Source of the DNA: Agrobacterium vitis
Lineage (GTDB): Bacteria; Pseudomonadota; Alphaproteobacteria; Rhizobiales; Rhizobiaceae
DNA length: 64,000 bases
NCBI RefSeq assembly: GCF_037039395.1
Contig: NZ_CP146244.1
Span: 248,001 to 312,000, forward strand
Direction of reading: 5' to 3'
Below the pieces are notes generated by a model. It saw only the letters and a program-made list of their open reading frames with translations. It was not told where the DNA came from and made no database searches. Below are positions 47,149 to 55,613 of this stretch, one piece after another; the first letter of the stretch is position 1; each line of letters opens with the position of its first letter. The position numbers and the translations under genes were made by a program.

Positions 47149-48237
47149 TTATTTCTGTGCCGGTTTGCCGAGAACGATGGCGTCATCGGCCTCCCAGCAA
47201 ACGGCAATGGCCTCACCCACCTTGACCGGATGTGCGTGGAAGGCGGCATCGGTCAGGATGGCGGTAAAGTCTTCGATACCCGCACCACTCAGCATCAGCT
47301 TCACGCTGGAGCCGCGATATTCGACATTGGTGACGGAGCCGGTGAAGCCGAGGCCCGGGACCTGGCTTTGGCCGATCCGCACATGGTCGGTGCGCACCGC
47401 GATATCGGCGGGTTCGCCGATGACGGCTTTGCCGGTGGCCGCGAAATCCGCGCCGCCTGCGACTGATATCATCGCGATCTCATCGGCAACGCTGGTAACG
47501 CGGCCTGAAATGACATTGTGATCACCCATGAAGCGGGCAACGAAAGCCGAGGCCGGTCGCTCGAATACGGTGCGAGGATCGGCAGCCTGTTCGATGCGGC
47601 CATCGTTCATGATCACGATCAGATCTGCGAGCGCCATGGCCTCTTCCTGGCTATGGGTAACATGCACGAAGGTGATGCCAAGCGAAGTCTGGAGTTTCTT
47701 CAACTCGGCCCGCATGCGGATTTTCAAAAACGGGTCGAGTGCTGACAGCGGCTCGTCCAGAAGAAGGGCCTCCGGATCGGTAATCAAGGCGCGTGCCAGT
47801 GCCACACGCTGCTGCTGTCCGCCGGAAAGCTGGGCGGGGCGGCGGTCCGCATAGGCCTCCAGTTGCATCAATTGCAGCATCTCCATCGCCTTGGCGCGGC
47901 GGGTGGCTTTGTCTATGCCCTTCATTTTCAGGCTGAAGGCGACATTTTCGGTAAGGTCGAGATGCGGAAAGAGCGCATAGGACTGGAACATCATCGCCGT
48001 GCCGCGTGCGGCGGGCGCCAGATCGGTGATGTTGGTGTTGCCCAGCAGGATATCGCCTGTCGTGACGGTCTCGTGTCCGGCAATCATCCGTAACGTCGAT
48101 GTCTTGCCGCAACCGGAAGGGCCGAGCAGGCAGCAATAGGTGCCTGCCGGAATTTTCAGGCTGATGCTGTGGACGGCTGTCGTATGACCGTAAACCTTGG
48201 TAACGGCGGCAATATCGATGGCGGCGGCTTGTTTCAT
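47149..48237 (-). CDS. ABC transporter ATP-binding protein (PotA-like)
   Basis: A 362-residue ATPase with Walker A GPSGCGKTS, signature LSGGQQQRVALARAL, Walker B LLLDEPLSALD, THSQEEA and a C-terminal TOBE domain. It is the first gene of the operon ATPase-SBP-permease-permease-racemase. The ATG at 48237 was chosen because similarity starts there and AAGGGA is upstream; the open frame extends further without support. Confidence 0.92.
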   Translation of the reverse strand: MKQAAAIDIAAVTKVYGHTTAVHSISLKIPAGTYCCLLGPSGCGKTSTLRMIAGHETVTTGDILLGNTNITDLAPAARGTAMMFQSYALFPHLDLTENVAFSLKMKGIDKATRRAKAMEMLQLMQLEAYADRRPAQLSGGQQQRVALARALITDPEALLLDEPLSALDPFLKIRMRAELKKLQTSLGITFVHVTHSQEEAMALADLIVIMNDGRIEQAADPRTVFERPASAFVARFMGDHNVISGRVTSVADEIAMISVAGGADFAATGKAVIGEPADIAVRTDHVRIGQSQVPGLGFTGSVTNVEYRGSSVKLMLSGAGIEDFTAILTDAAFHAHPVKVGEAIAVCWEADDAIVLGKPAQK

Positions 48238-48408
48238 GCTGCGATCCCTTGATGACCGCTGCTTTACATGCATCTTACGTGCCAGATGCTCTTGGCTCTT
48301 GGAAAACATGGTAAATCGTAGCGCTATTCTATTGACTGCCTGCGGAATTTTTTGGAGCGTCACCACTGTTGCGCAAAAAGCGTGCGATTGTTTGCACTCA
48401 ATGGTCAA

Positions 48409-48420
48409 ATTGTACGCAAT
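48409..48420. promoter_or_regulatory. Candidate FCD-GntR operator
   Basis: ATTGTACGCAAT has symmetric ATTG/CAAT arms around TACG and lies in the 266-base gap between the transporter operon and the divergent FCD-GntR gene. It loosely resembles FadR-subfamily sites with a TTGTAC-type core. Assignment is inference. Confidence 0.3.
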
Positions 48421-48503
48421 AGATTTTCTGCCTGTCAGCAATCAGTGACTTTCCGAGTTTGGGAGTTCGATGTACAAAGGGAGTCATCAGCACGGGTGAC
48501 GCT

Positions 48504-49214
48504 ATGAAGCTTGACGAAAAAATCAGTTTTCACGATTCAAATTTGGAAGACCGTGCATTCACCATCCGGGAATCCCTGCGAAATGCCATTATAGATCGGC
48601 GTTTGACACCTGGAACCAAGCTCTCCGAGGCTGAAGTGGGTCTTCTGTTCGATGTCAGTCGCACCGTTGTGCGCAGCGCTTTGCAAATGCTTGCATTCGA
48701 GGGGTTGATAAAGACGGAACGAAACAGGGGTGCTTTTGTATCCAATCCGAGCCCCGAAGAAGCAGTGCAGGTGTTTGCCTGCCGCCGAATGATCGAACCG
48801 GGTATCGTTCTGGCAGCTGTCGAGCAACTGACGGAGGCCGATCTGGTGGCTTTTCGTGCCCAGTTGGAAGATGAACAACGCCATCTGCACCAGCGCGGGC
48901 CTGCGGCGAGGCGCGCCGAGATAAAGGCCTCGGGCGATTTTCATCTGATGCTGGCCAAAGTTGCCGGCAATGCCATTCTGCAAAAATTTATGGATGAACT
49001 GGTGGCCAGGTCATCGTTGGTTATCGCACTTTATGGTGGTTCCGGGGCCTCTAGTTGCGGTCATAACGAGCATGAACAGATACTTGAGGCTCTCGCGCAG
49101 CGGGATGCCAAGCGTGCGAGTGCGCTGATGCTGCATCACATCGATCATATCGAAGCGGATCTGGATTTGCGGGTTCGGGAAGGTCTGGCATTGAAAGATG
49201 CGTTGGGGCTTTAA
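48504..49214 (+). CDS. GntR-family (FCD/FadR subfamily) regulator
   Basis: A 236-residue regulator with an N-terminal winged helix (LSEAEVGLLFDVSRTVVRSALQMLAFEGLI, about residues 40-70) and a C-terminal FCD helical domain with metal-binding histidines (DFHLMLAKVAGN, and EHEQILEALAQRD). It is divergent from the Pot-type transporter operon and probably represses it. The ATG at 48504 begins the conserved region. Confidence 0.92.
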   Translation: MKLDEKISFHDSNLEDRAFTIRESLRNAIIDRRLTPGTKLSEAEVGLLFDVSRTVVRSALQMLAFEGLIKTERNRGAFVSNPSPEEAVQVFACRRMIEPGIVLAAVEQLTEADLVAFRAQLEDEQRHLHQRGPAARRAEIKASGDFHLMLAKVAGNAILQKFMDELVARSSLVIALYGGSGASSCGHNEHEQILEALAQRDAKRASALMLHHIDHIEADLDLRVREGLALKDALGL

Positions 49215-49392
49215 CGCCCTTTTGGCCTTTTTGTAGCCGAGTTGTCAGGATCAAGTCAGCGCTGAATGGTTCAGGTGCTAGTCAGGCAAGGATGCGAGTC
49301 GTAGTCCTTGAATTTGGCATTGGAGAGAATAGTCTGTCCTGGGCAGCGATTCCACCGCCTGACAGATCATAGTAGTGCGGCGGGTTTTGGAA

Positions 49393-50331
49393 ATGCTCTA
49401 TCCAGTGAGGTTCGTCTATCGTCGGTCCTCGGTTAAATTCGGCAGTACGACCATGCGGTCATTTCAACTGTCAAGGTTGACGAGGCCCTATCTCGGCGAC
49501 AAATACCAGTTTGAAATGGAGGCCCTGCCGAACAAGCGAATACCTGGATTGCAAATGCTCTGGGCGAGCCTTCAGCCCAAAGATGCGATTTATGTGTTTA
49601 CCAAGCGGGCGGCGCTTTCCATTGGCGCATCAGCGCTGGAAGTTTTGCATGGTCGAAGCCGGGGCATCTGTTTCGACTATGTCGATACGCCTTTGGACAA
49701 GATGGTTTTCAATCATGTCGATATGCATCTCGCCAGCTCACATACGGCGCGTGATGCAATGCGCGACAGGCTGAAAAACACGCCTGGGGCAAAAGGGCAG
49801 GTAGGACTGCTGCTGCATGGTGCCGATGAACGCATCTATGCCATGGGCACCCAGCGTCATGCCGACTATCGCGCCGGTTATTTCGGCTTTCTGAAAAATA
49901 CCGTCAGGACGCCACAAATTGAAAAATCAGTCGATTTTCATGATGCGGCTTTCAGCGATTCCATGCGCCAGATCATCGCACGTATGGGGGATTACAGTTT
50001 GCATTACTGCATTCGCGCACCCCAGACCGAGACGGTGGCGAGGTGCTATAAACCCTTCACTAAGGGTGTGATCGCGGCTGCCTGTGGTGCGAATGTGCTG
50101 GTAAATGCCGCTCAGGACGATGCTCTCGCATTTCTGGGTGAGGATTATCCCTATCTCGTCCAAGGAGATGGAGAGGACGAGATTATCGATGTTTTGCAAC
50201 GGGCGCGCAGCACCCATGGAAAAAATGATTGGCTGCGCGCCCGCCATGCCATGGATCATCTGCTCGATCAGGTCAGCCCAAAAGCAATGGCCATGCAGAT
50301 GGATGAAATATTTACGACTTTGCTGAGATAA
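49393..50331 (+). CDS. Hypothetical protein with possible GT-B glycosyltransferase-like fold
   Basis: A 312-residue protein that I do not recognise. The second half has an acceptor-like segment (HLASSHTARDAMRDRL then VGLLLHGADERI) and a C-terminal KPFTKGVIAAACGANVLVNAA...YPYLVQGDGEDEIIDVL. Their layout recalls GT-B glycosyltransferases, where a lysine-bearing donor-site helix is followed by a glycine-rich strand. No transmembrane segment or signal peptide is seen. GTG 49375 is an alternative start. It stands alone between the GntR and PilZ genes. Confidence 0.6.
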   Translation: MLYPVRFVYRRSSVKFGSTTMRSFQLSRLTRPYLGDKYQFEMEALPNKRIPGLQMLWASLQPKDAIYVFTKRAALSIGASALEVLHGRSRGICFDYVDTPLDKMVFNHVDMHLASSHTARDAMRDRLKNTPGAKGQVGLLLHGADERIYAMGTQRHADYRAGYFGFLKNTVRTPQIEKSVDFHDAAFSDSMRQIIARMGDYSLHYCIRAPQTETVARCYKPFTKGVIAAACGANVLVNAAQDDALAFLGEDYPYLVQGDGEDEIIDVLQRARSTHGKNDWLRARHAMDHLLDQVSPKAMAMQMDEIFTTLLR

Positions 50332-50425
50332 TAAAGTGTTGCCAGGCGGGTCGGATGTGATCGGCATTATATGCAATTGTAATAACTGCTGGATGGTCTG
50401 GATCTGAGATCGGCGGGGGTTGGAC

Positions 50426-50668
50426 ATGGAGAATAAGCGTAGAGATCATCGAGGACGGACTTTACAAGCGGCCCGCATCCTCTTGAAAAACGGATTTTCG
50501 ACCTTTAGTTGCACCGTCAAGAATATTTCCTCCAGCGGCGCGAAGCTGGCTGGCGATAATTTTGTCAATGTTCCCGATGAATTCGATTTGCTGCTGGATG
50601 GCGGACGCAAGGTCCACTGTATCGTCCGTTGGCGGAAAGTCACCGAAATCGGCGTGGAATTCGCCTGA
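50426..50668 (+). CDS. PilZ-domain cyclic-di-GMP-binding protein
   Basis: An 80-residue single PilZ domain. The RxxxR motif (RRDHR, residues about 5-9) and the D/NxSxxG motif (NISSSGAKL, near residue 35) together form the c-di-GMP binding site, so it can probably bind the messenger. Target is unknown. It lies about 7 kb from the GGDEF-EAL protein in the same window. Confidence 0.88.
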   Translation: MENKRRDHRGRTLQAARILLKNGFSTFSCTVKNISSSGAKLAGDNFVNVPDEFDLLLDGGRKVHCIVRWRKVTEIGVEFA

Positions 50669-50716
50669 CCGACATTCAGAATGCGTCCTACAGATGGAAA
50701 AGTTCGATAGCAGTTC

Positions 50717-51265
50717 ATGATTGAGTTCAACAGCAGTGCTGTCGATATTGCCCTCGAGCTGATCGGGGCTGAACTTTTCGTGGAGGGTGTCGGCGGCATG
50801 ATCGTCGAAACCGAGGCCTATGAACGTGACGATCCGGCATCCCATAGCTTCCGGGGGCCCACACCGCGCAATAATGCGATGTTTGGTCCAGCCGGACGTG
50901 TCTATGTCTACCGTTCCTACGGAATTCACTGGTGTTTGAATATCGTTTGCCAGCCCGGCAGTGCGGTTTTGATCCGAGCGCTCGCACCAAGCCAGGGTTT
51001 GGATGTCATGCAGATGCGGCGTGGCAACGTGGCACCGCGTTTTCTATGCGCCGGGCCCGGCCGTCTGGCCCAGGCATTGGGCATCACCGTTCAACATGAT
51101 GGCTTACCTCTAGCCTTACCGCCATTTCAGCTCGTGCCTGCCAAAATCCGTCCAGATGTGACGATCGGTCCTCGCATTGGCATTACCAAAGCTGTCGATC
51201 ACCCCTGGCGCTTCGGTTTGGCTGGGTCTAAATTTCTCAGCAAGCCTTTCCGGACTGCCCTCTAG
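50717..51265 (+). CDS. 3-methyladenine DNA glycosylase (AAG/MPG family)
   Basis: A 182-residue glycosylase of the mammalian-type AAG fold. The catalytic glutamate lies in IVETEAYERDDPASHS, followed by FGPAGRVYVYRSYGIHWCLN, VLIRAL and the C-terminal GPRIGITKA. It excises alkylated purines during base-excision repair. It has 48 bases separating it from the PilZ gene and is probably transcribed with it or alone. Confidence 0.94.
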   Translation: MIEFNSSAVDIALELIGAELFVEGVGGMIVETEAYERDDPASHSFRGPTPRNNAMFGPAGRVYVYRSYGIHWCLNIVCQPGSAVLIRALAPSQGLDVMQMRRGNVAPRFLCAGPGRLAQALGITVQHDGLPLALPPFQLVPAKIRPDVTIGPRIGITKAVDHPWRFGLAGSKFLSKPFRTAL

Positions 51266-51329
51266 CGCCATATCCGACAGACGGATTAATATCTCGCGTT
51301 GATGAGCATGCAAACGACTGGATAAGCTG

Positions 51330-51986
51330 ATGGTGCTGGTACTGGATGCAGTGAAAAAAACATACCGCACATCGGAAGGTCCTTTGGAGGTTCTCAAAGG
51401 TGTCAGCCTGACACTGGCCGCAGGGCGAACCATGGCATTGACCGGGGAATCCGGCAGCGGCAAAAGTACATTGCTTCATCTGGCGGGCGGGCTGGACAGC
51501 GCCGATGCCGGGAAGCTCTGCGTGGATGGTGAAGATATCGATACGCTTGACGATAAAGGTCGGGCCCGGTTGCGTCGTGGCACAGTTGGGTTGATTTTTC
51601 AGCAGTTCAACTTGATCCCTTCGCTGGATGTACGAGCCAATCTGGCCTTTCATGCCCGGCTGGGTGAGCGTTACGATGGCCAATGGCAGACGGAATTGAC
51701 GGAACGTTTGGGGCTTTCCGCGCTTTTGGCGCGCTATCCCGAGCAGCTCTCCGGCGGCCAGCAACAGCGTGTCGCCATCGGTCGGACACTTGCGGTTCGG
51801 CCAAAGCTGGTTCTGGCTGACGAGCCGACGGGCAATCTCGATGAAGAGACAGGCAATGCGGTTATGGCCTTGATGCTATCTCTGGTACGGGAGACGGGGG
51901 CAGCCTTGTTGATGGTGACACATTCCCCCCGGTTGGCGTCCATGCTGGATGAAAACTTGCATTTGCGTGCCGGGCGGGTGGCCTGA
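51330..51986 (+). CDS. ABC transporter ATP-binding protein (LolD/MacB-like)
   Basis: A 218-residue ATPase with Walker A GESGSGKST, signature LSGGQQQRVAIGRTL and Walker B LVLADEPTGNLD. It is of the short MacB/LolD class that works with FtsX-type permeases. Its stop overlaps the permease ATG (TGATG at 51984-51988). It is the first gene of a three-gene unit with the permease and the AttH-like lipocalin. Confidence 0.93.
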   Translation: MVLVLDAVKKTYRTSEGPLEVLKGVSLTLAAGRTMALTGESGSGKSTLLHLAGGLDSADAGKLCVDGEDIDTLDDKGRARLRRGTVGLIFQQFNLIPSLDVRANLAFHARLGERYDGQWQTELTERLGLSALLARYPEQLSGGQQQRVAIGRTLAVRPKLVLADEPTGNLDEETGNAVMALMLSLVRETGAALLMVTHSPRLASMLDENLHLRAGRVA

Positions 51987-54394
51987 TGCTGCGCACGGCT
52001 TTTCTGGCTTTGCTGTCGCATTGGCGGCGCAAGCCGCTTCAATTGGCGATGCTGCTTCTCGGTCTGTCGCTGGCGACAGCACTTTGGTCGGGGGTGCAGG
52101 CGATCAATGCCGAGGCGCGAGCCTCTTATGCGCGGGCCGCCACCATGCTGGGGCAAAACCGCCTGTCAGACATCAAGAGCAAGGATGGCAAGCCCATCTC
52201 CATCTCGACCTATGTCACGCTGCGGCGAGCGGGGCTGCTGGTTTCCCCGGTTGTTGAGGGGGAAATGCGACTTGGCACGTTTCGCCTGCGGCTGATCGGC
52301 ATAGATCCCCTGACGATCCCGTCCGTGGCCCAGCCTGTCGATTTGCGCGGTGATGGCAATATCAATCGTTTCCTTTTGCCGCCGGGGCAGATCGCGGTTT
52401 CGCAAGCCACCGCAGATGCCCTTCAGGGGCAATCGCTGCCGCCACTTAATATCGTCAAGGATCTGCCTTTCGGGACTGGCTTTACCGATATTGGCCGGGC
52501 GCAAGCCTTATTGGCACAGCGGGATGGGTTGACCCGGCTGATCGTCTCGCCTGAACAGCCGATTTCACAACCGCAACTGGCGGCATTGGCGCCTGATCTG
52601 CGCCTGAAATCCCCTGATGGCGAAGGGGATCTTGCCCGGTTGACGGACAGTTTTCATCTCAACCTGACGGCCTTCGGACTGCTGTCCTTCGTTGTCGGCC
52701 TGTTCATCGTCTATGCGGCGGTGCGGCTGGCTTTCGAGCAGAGACGGCCCACCTTTCGCACGCTTCGCTCTCTCGGTCTCTCGGCCAGCGCCTTGATGCT
52801 CCTGCTTTTCCTGGAGCTGCTGGTCTTTGCATTGGCTGCGGGCGTTGCGGGCGTGGCGCTTGGCTATGTCGTTGCCTCTGTCTTGCTGCCGGATGTGGCG
52901 CTGACCCTCAGGGGCCTTTATGGCGCCGATGTTCCCGGCACGCTGGCTTTTCGGCCCCAATGGTGGGCGACAGGGATCGGTATTGCGGTTGTCGGCACGC
53001 TAGCGTCCGCCGGGCAAAGTCTCTGGCAAGTCTGGCGCATGCCTCTGCTGGCCCCGGCCCAGCCACGCGCCTGGGCTTTAGCCTCGGAACGCGCCTGGTT
53101 TCTCCAGGCACTGGCTTCGTCAGTGCTATTTGCGGCAACGCTGATTTTGATGAAATTCGGCAATGGCCTGGTGGCTGGTTTTGCCACGTTGGGAGCGCTC
53201 TTGCTGGCCTCGGCGTTGGCCTTGCCGGTCGTTTTGGTGCCGGTGCTGCGGCTGATGCAGTTCCTGGCAAGGCGACCTGTTTGGCAATGGTTCTGGGCCG
53301 ATACCCGACAGCAATTGCCCAGCCTGTCCCTGGCTTTGATGGCGCTTCTTCTGGCGCTATCGGCTAATGTCGGGGTGGGAACCATGGTGTCCAGCTTTCG
53401 CCTGACCTTTGTCGGCTGGCTGGATCAAAGATTGGCCGCTGAGCTATACGTGACGGCGCGCAACGATGGCGAGGCCGAGCGTTTGCAGACCTGGCTTGCC
53501 CCTCGGGTGAAGGCTGTGCTGCCGATCTGGAATGCGCAAGGAGAGGTCGGCGGCAAAACCGTGGTTATTCATGGCGTGGTCGATGATGCGACCTACCGTG
53601 ATCATTGGCCGATGATTGCCGCCACGCCGGATGTGTGGGACAGGCTGGCGCGGGGTGAGGGGGCGTTGATCAATGAACAGATGATGCGCCACGAGGCCTT
53701 GGCGGTGGGTGACAAGATCACGCTGCCCGGTGGCTGGAAGACCCGTATTCTCGGCGTCTATTCCGATTACGGCAATCCCAATGAGGATGTGATTGTCGCC
53801 CAATCGGAATTGGTCAGCCGCTTTTCCGATCTCTCGCGCCTCCGGTTTGGACTGCGGATACGGCCTGAGCAGACCGGCGCTCTGCGTGAGGCTTTGATGA
53901 CCGAATTCGGCTTGCCGCCCGATAACGTCGTGGATCAGGCGGTGATCAAGGCGCGATCACTGGCGATTTTCGAAAAGACCTTCGCCGTTACAGCCGCTCT
54001 GAATGTATTGACGCTGGGGGTGGCTGGGCTTGCGATGTTTGCTAGCCTTATGACGCTGTCAGGCATGCGGTTGCCGCAGATCGCTCCCGTCTGGGCAATG
54101 GGTTTGACCCGTCGCGCGATAACCGGGCTGGAGCTTGCCCGCACTCTTATCCTTGCGGGTTTTACACTCGTTGCCGCGCTGCCTGTAGGGCTTGGGCTGG
54201 CCTGGGTTCTGTTAGCGGTGGTCAATGTCGAGGCTTTTGGTTGGCGCTTGCCAATGCATGTCTTTCCTGTCCAGTGGCTGTGGTTGGGAGGGTTTGCACT
54301 GTTGGCTTCGTTGCTCTCGGCCCTGGTACCACTTGCTGGTATTGCCCGATTGAAGCCATCGGATTTATTGAAAGTCTTTGCCAATGAGCGTTAA
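51986..54394 (+). CDS. FtsX-like ABC permease (large, AttG type)
   Basis: An 802-residue membrane protein with an N-terminal helix, a large periplasmic MacB-PCD-like region, and two FtsX domains with clustered hydrophobic segments (about residues 225-420 and 690-795). It forms an extruding or mechanotransmitting complex with the upstream ATPase. Its end overlaps the start of the lipocalin gene by 11 bases. In related loci the set ATPase/permease/AttH is linked to handling of lipids or envelope molecules. Confidence 0.9.
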   Translation: MLRTAFLALLSHWRRKPLQLAMLLLGLSLATALWSGVQAINAEARASYARAATMLGQNRLSDIKSKDGKPISISTYVTLRRAGLLVSPVVEGEMRLGTFRLRLIGIDPLTIPSVAQPVDLRGDGNINRFLLPPGQIAVSQATADALQGQSLPPLNIVKDLPFGTGFTDIGRAQALLAQRDGLTRLIVSPEQPISQPQLAALAPDLRLKSPDGEGDLARLTDSFHLNLTAFGLLSFVVGLFIVYAAVRLAFEQRRPTFRTLRSLGLSASALMLLLFLELLVFALAAGVAGVALGYVVASVLLPDVALTLRGLYGADVPGTLAFRPQWWATGIGIAVVGTLASAGQSLWQVWRMPLLAPAQPRAWALASERAWFLQALASSVLFAATLILMKFGNGLVAGFATLGALLLASALALPVVLVPVLRLMQFLARRPVWQWFWADTRQQLPSLSLALMALLLALSANVGVGTMVSSFRLTFVGWLDQRLAAELYVTARNDGEAERLQTWLAPRVKAVLPIWNAQGEVGGKTVVIHGVVDDATYRDHWPMIAATPDVWDRLARGEGALINEQMMRHEALAVGDKITLPGGWKTRILGVYSDYGNPNEDVIVAQSELVSRFSDLSRLRFGLRIRPEQTGALREALMTEFGLPPDNVVDQAVIKARSLAIFEKTFAVTAALNVLTLGVAGLAMFASLMTLSGMRLPQIAPVWAMGLTRRAITGLELARTLILAGFTLVAALPVGLGLAWVLLAVVNVEAFGWRLPMHVFPVQWLWLGGFALLASLLSALVPLAGIARLKPSDLLKVFANER

Positions 54395-55463
54395 CATCCG
54401 TCGGTTCATGGTTTTCGCTCTTGTGCTGCTGCTTGGCGGTAATCCGGTTTTTGCCCAGGGCTTTGCCGGTCTTGGTGCCAAGGCTGGCGACGGCTTCGCG
54501 TTGCCGCAGCCAGGCCAGCCGCTTGCCTTTCCAATGGATCATGGTCCGCACCCCAATTACCGGATCGAGTGGTGGTATGTGACGGCCAATCTGACCGGGC
54601 CGGACGGGCGCGATTACGGGATCCAATGGACGCTGTTTCGTTCGGCATTGAAACCGGGCGAGGCCGAGGGCTGGAACAGCCCACAAATCTGGATGGGCCA
54701 TGCGGCTTTGACCACGGCGGACCATCATTATGCTGCGGAAAAGTTTGCGCGTGGAGGAATAGGCCAGGCGGGCGTGGCGCTTGCGCCGTTTTCCGCCTGG
54801 ATCGACGATTGGTCGCTCACGGCAGGGCCTCAGGCCGAAAACACTGGCGATGCCTTGTCCTCCTTGACCATGAAGGCCAAAGGCGTCGATTTTTCCTACG
54901 ATCTATCGCTACATGCCACCGGTCCGCTGGTGGCACAGGGCGATCATGGTTACTCGGTGAAATCTTCGGAAGGGCAGGCGAGCTATTATTATTCCCAACC
55001 CTTCTATGCGGTGAATGGTGTCTTGAACCTGCCGAATGGCCCTGTCCCGGTAACCGGTAAGGCCTGGCTGGACCGGGAATGGTCTTCTCAACCGCTCTCC
55101 GCCGACCAAAAAGGCTGGGATTGGTTCTCTCTTCACTTTGAGAATGGCGCAAAACTGATGGGTTATCATCTGCGTGGCAAGGGTGACGATTATACCGTCT
55201 CTACCTGGATAACGCCGGAAGGTGTGCCGGAGCCGATGCGGCCCGGCGCACTCAAGCTGACGGTGTTAAAGCAAATGCAGGTTGCGGGTCGCACTATGCC
55301 AGTGGAGTGGCAATTGGAATTGCCTGAAAAAGCCATGTCGATCCGTACAACGCCCGTGAATGCGCAAAGCTGGATGCCGCTGGCCTTTCCCTATTGGGAG
55401 GGTCCGATCCGCTTTTCGGGTAGTCATGCTGGTGCGGGCTATCTTGAAATGACCGGGTATTGA
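54384..55463 (+). CDS. AttH/CrtC-like lipocalin family protein
   Basis: A 359-residue secreted protein with a signal peptide (FMVFALVLLLGGNPVFA, cleavage near residue 25) and the tandem-lipocalin fold of AttH and carotenoid hydratase (CrtC). Motifs include HPNYRIEWWYVTANL, GRDYGIQWTLFRS and GKAWLDREWSSQPL. It is probably periplasmic or surface-exposed and served by the upstream ABC/FtsX pair. The ATG at 54384 overlaps the permease end. Attachment or virulence roles claimed for the Agrobacterium att genes do not follow from sequence. Confidence 0.88.
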   Translation: MSVNIRRFMVFALVLLLGGNPVFAQGFAGLGAKAGDGFALPQPGQPLAFPMDHGPHPNYRIEWWYVTANLTGPDGRDYGIQWTLFRSALKPGEAEGWNSPQIWMGHAALTTADHHYAAEKFARGGIGQAGVALAPFSAWIDDWSLTAGPQAENTGDALSSLTMKAKGVDFSYDLSLHATGPLVAQGDHGYSVKSSEGQASYYYSQPFYAVNGVLNLPNGPVPVTGKAWLDREWSSQPLSADQKGWDWFSLHFENGAKLMGYHLRGKGDDYTVSTWITPEGVPEPMRPGALKLTVLKQMQVAGRTMPVEWQLELPEKAMSIRTTPVNAQSWMPLAFPYWEGPIRFSGSHAGAGYLEMTGY

Positions 55464-55613
55464 ACCCAGACAGCCGTTTGTTCATATGGCATGCGCTTTG
55501 CTTTACTGCATTTACAGTAGGTCGAGCATCCGGCCCATGGTAATCATGGGGTCGGAATGGCATGGACAGGCATATCGGGCATTTTCCCGCTTCGTCTGGC
55601 AAGGAGAACGGTG

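Noticed and set aside
55464..55613. Cobalamin riboswitch upstream of eutB
   Set aside because: No B12-box-like sequence or extended fold was visible in the 150-base gap.
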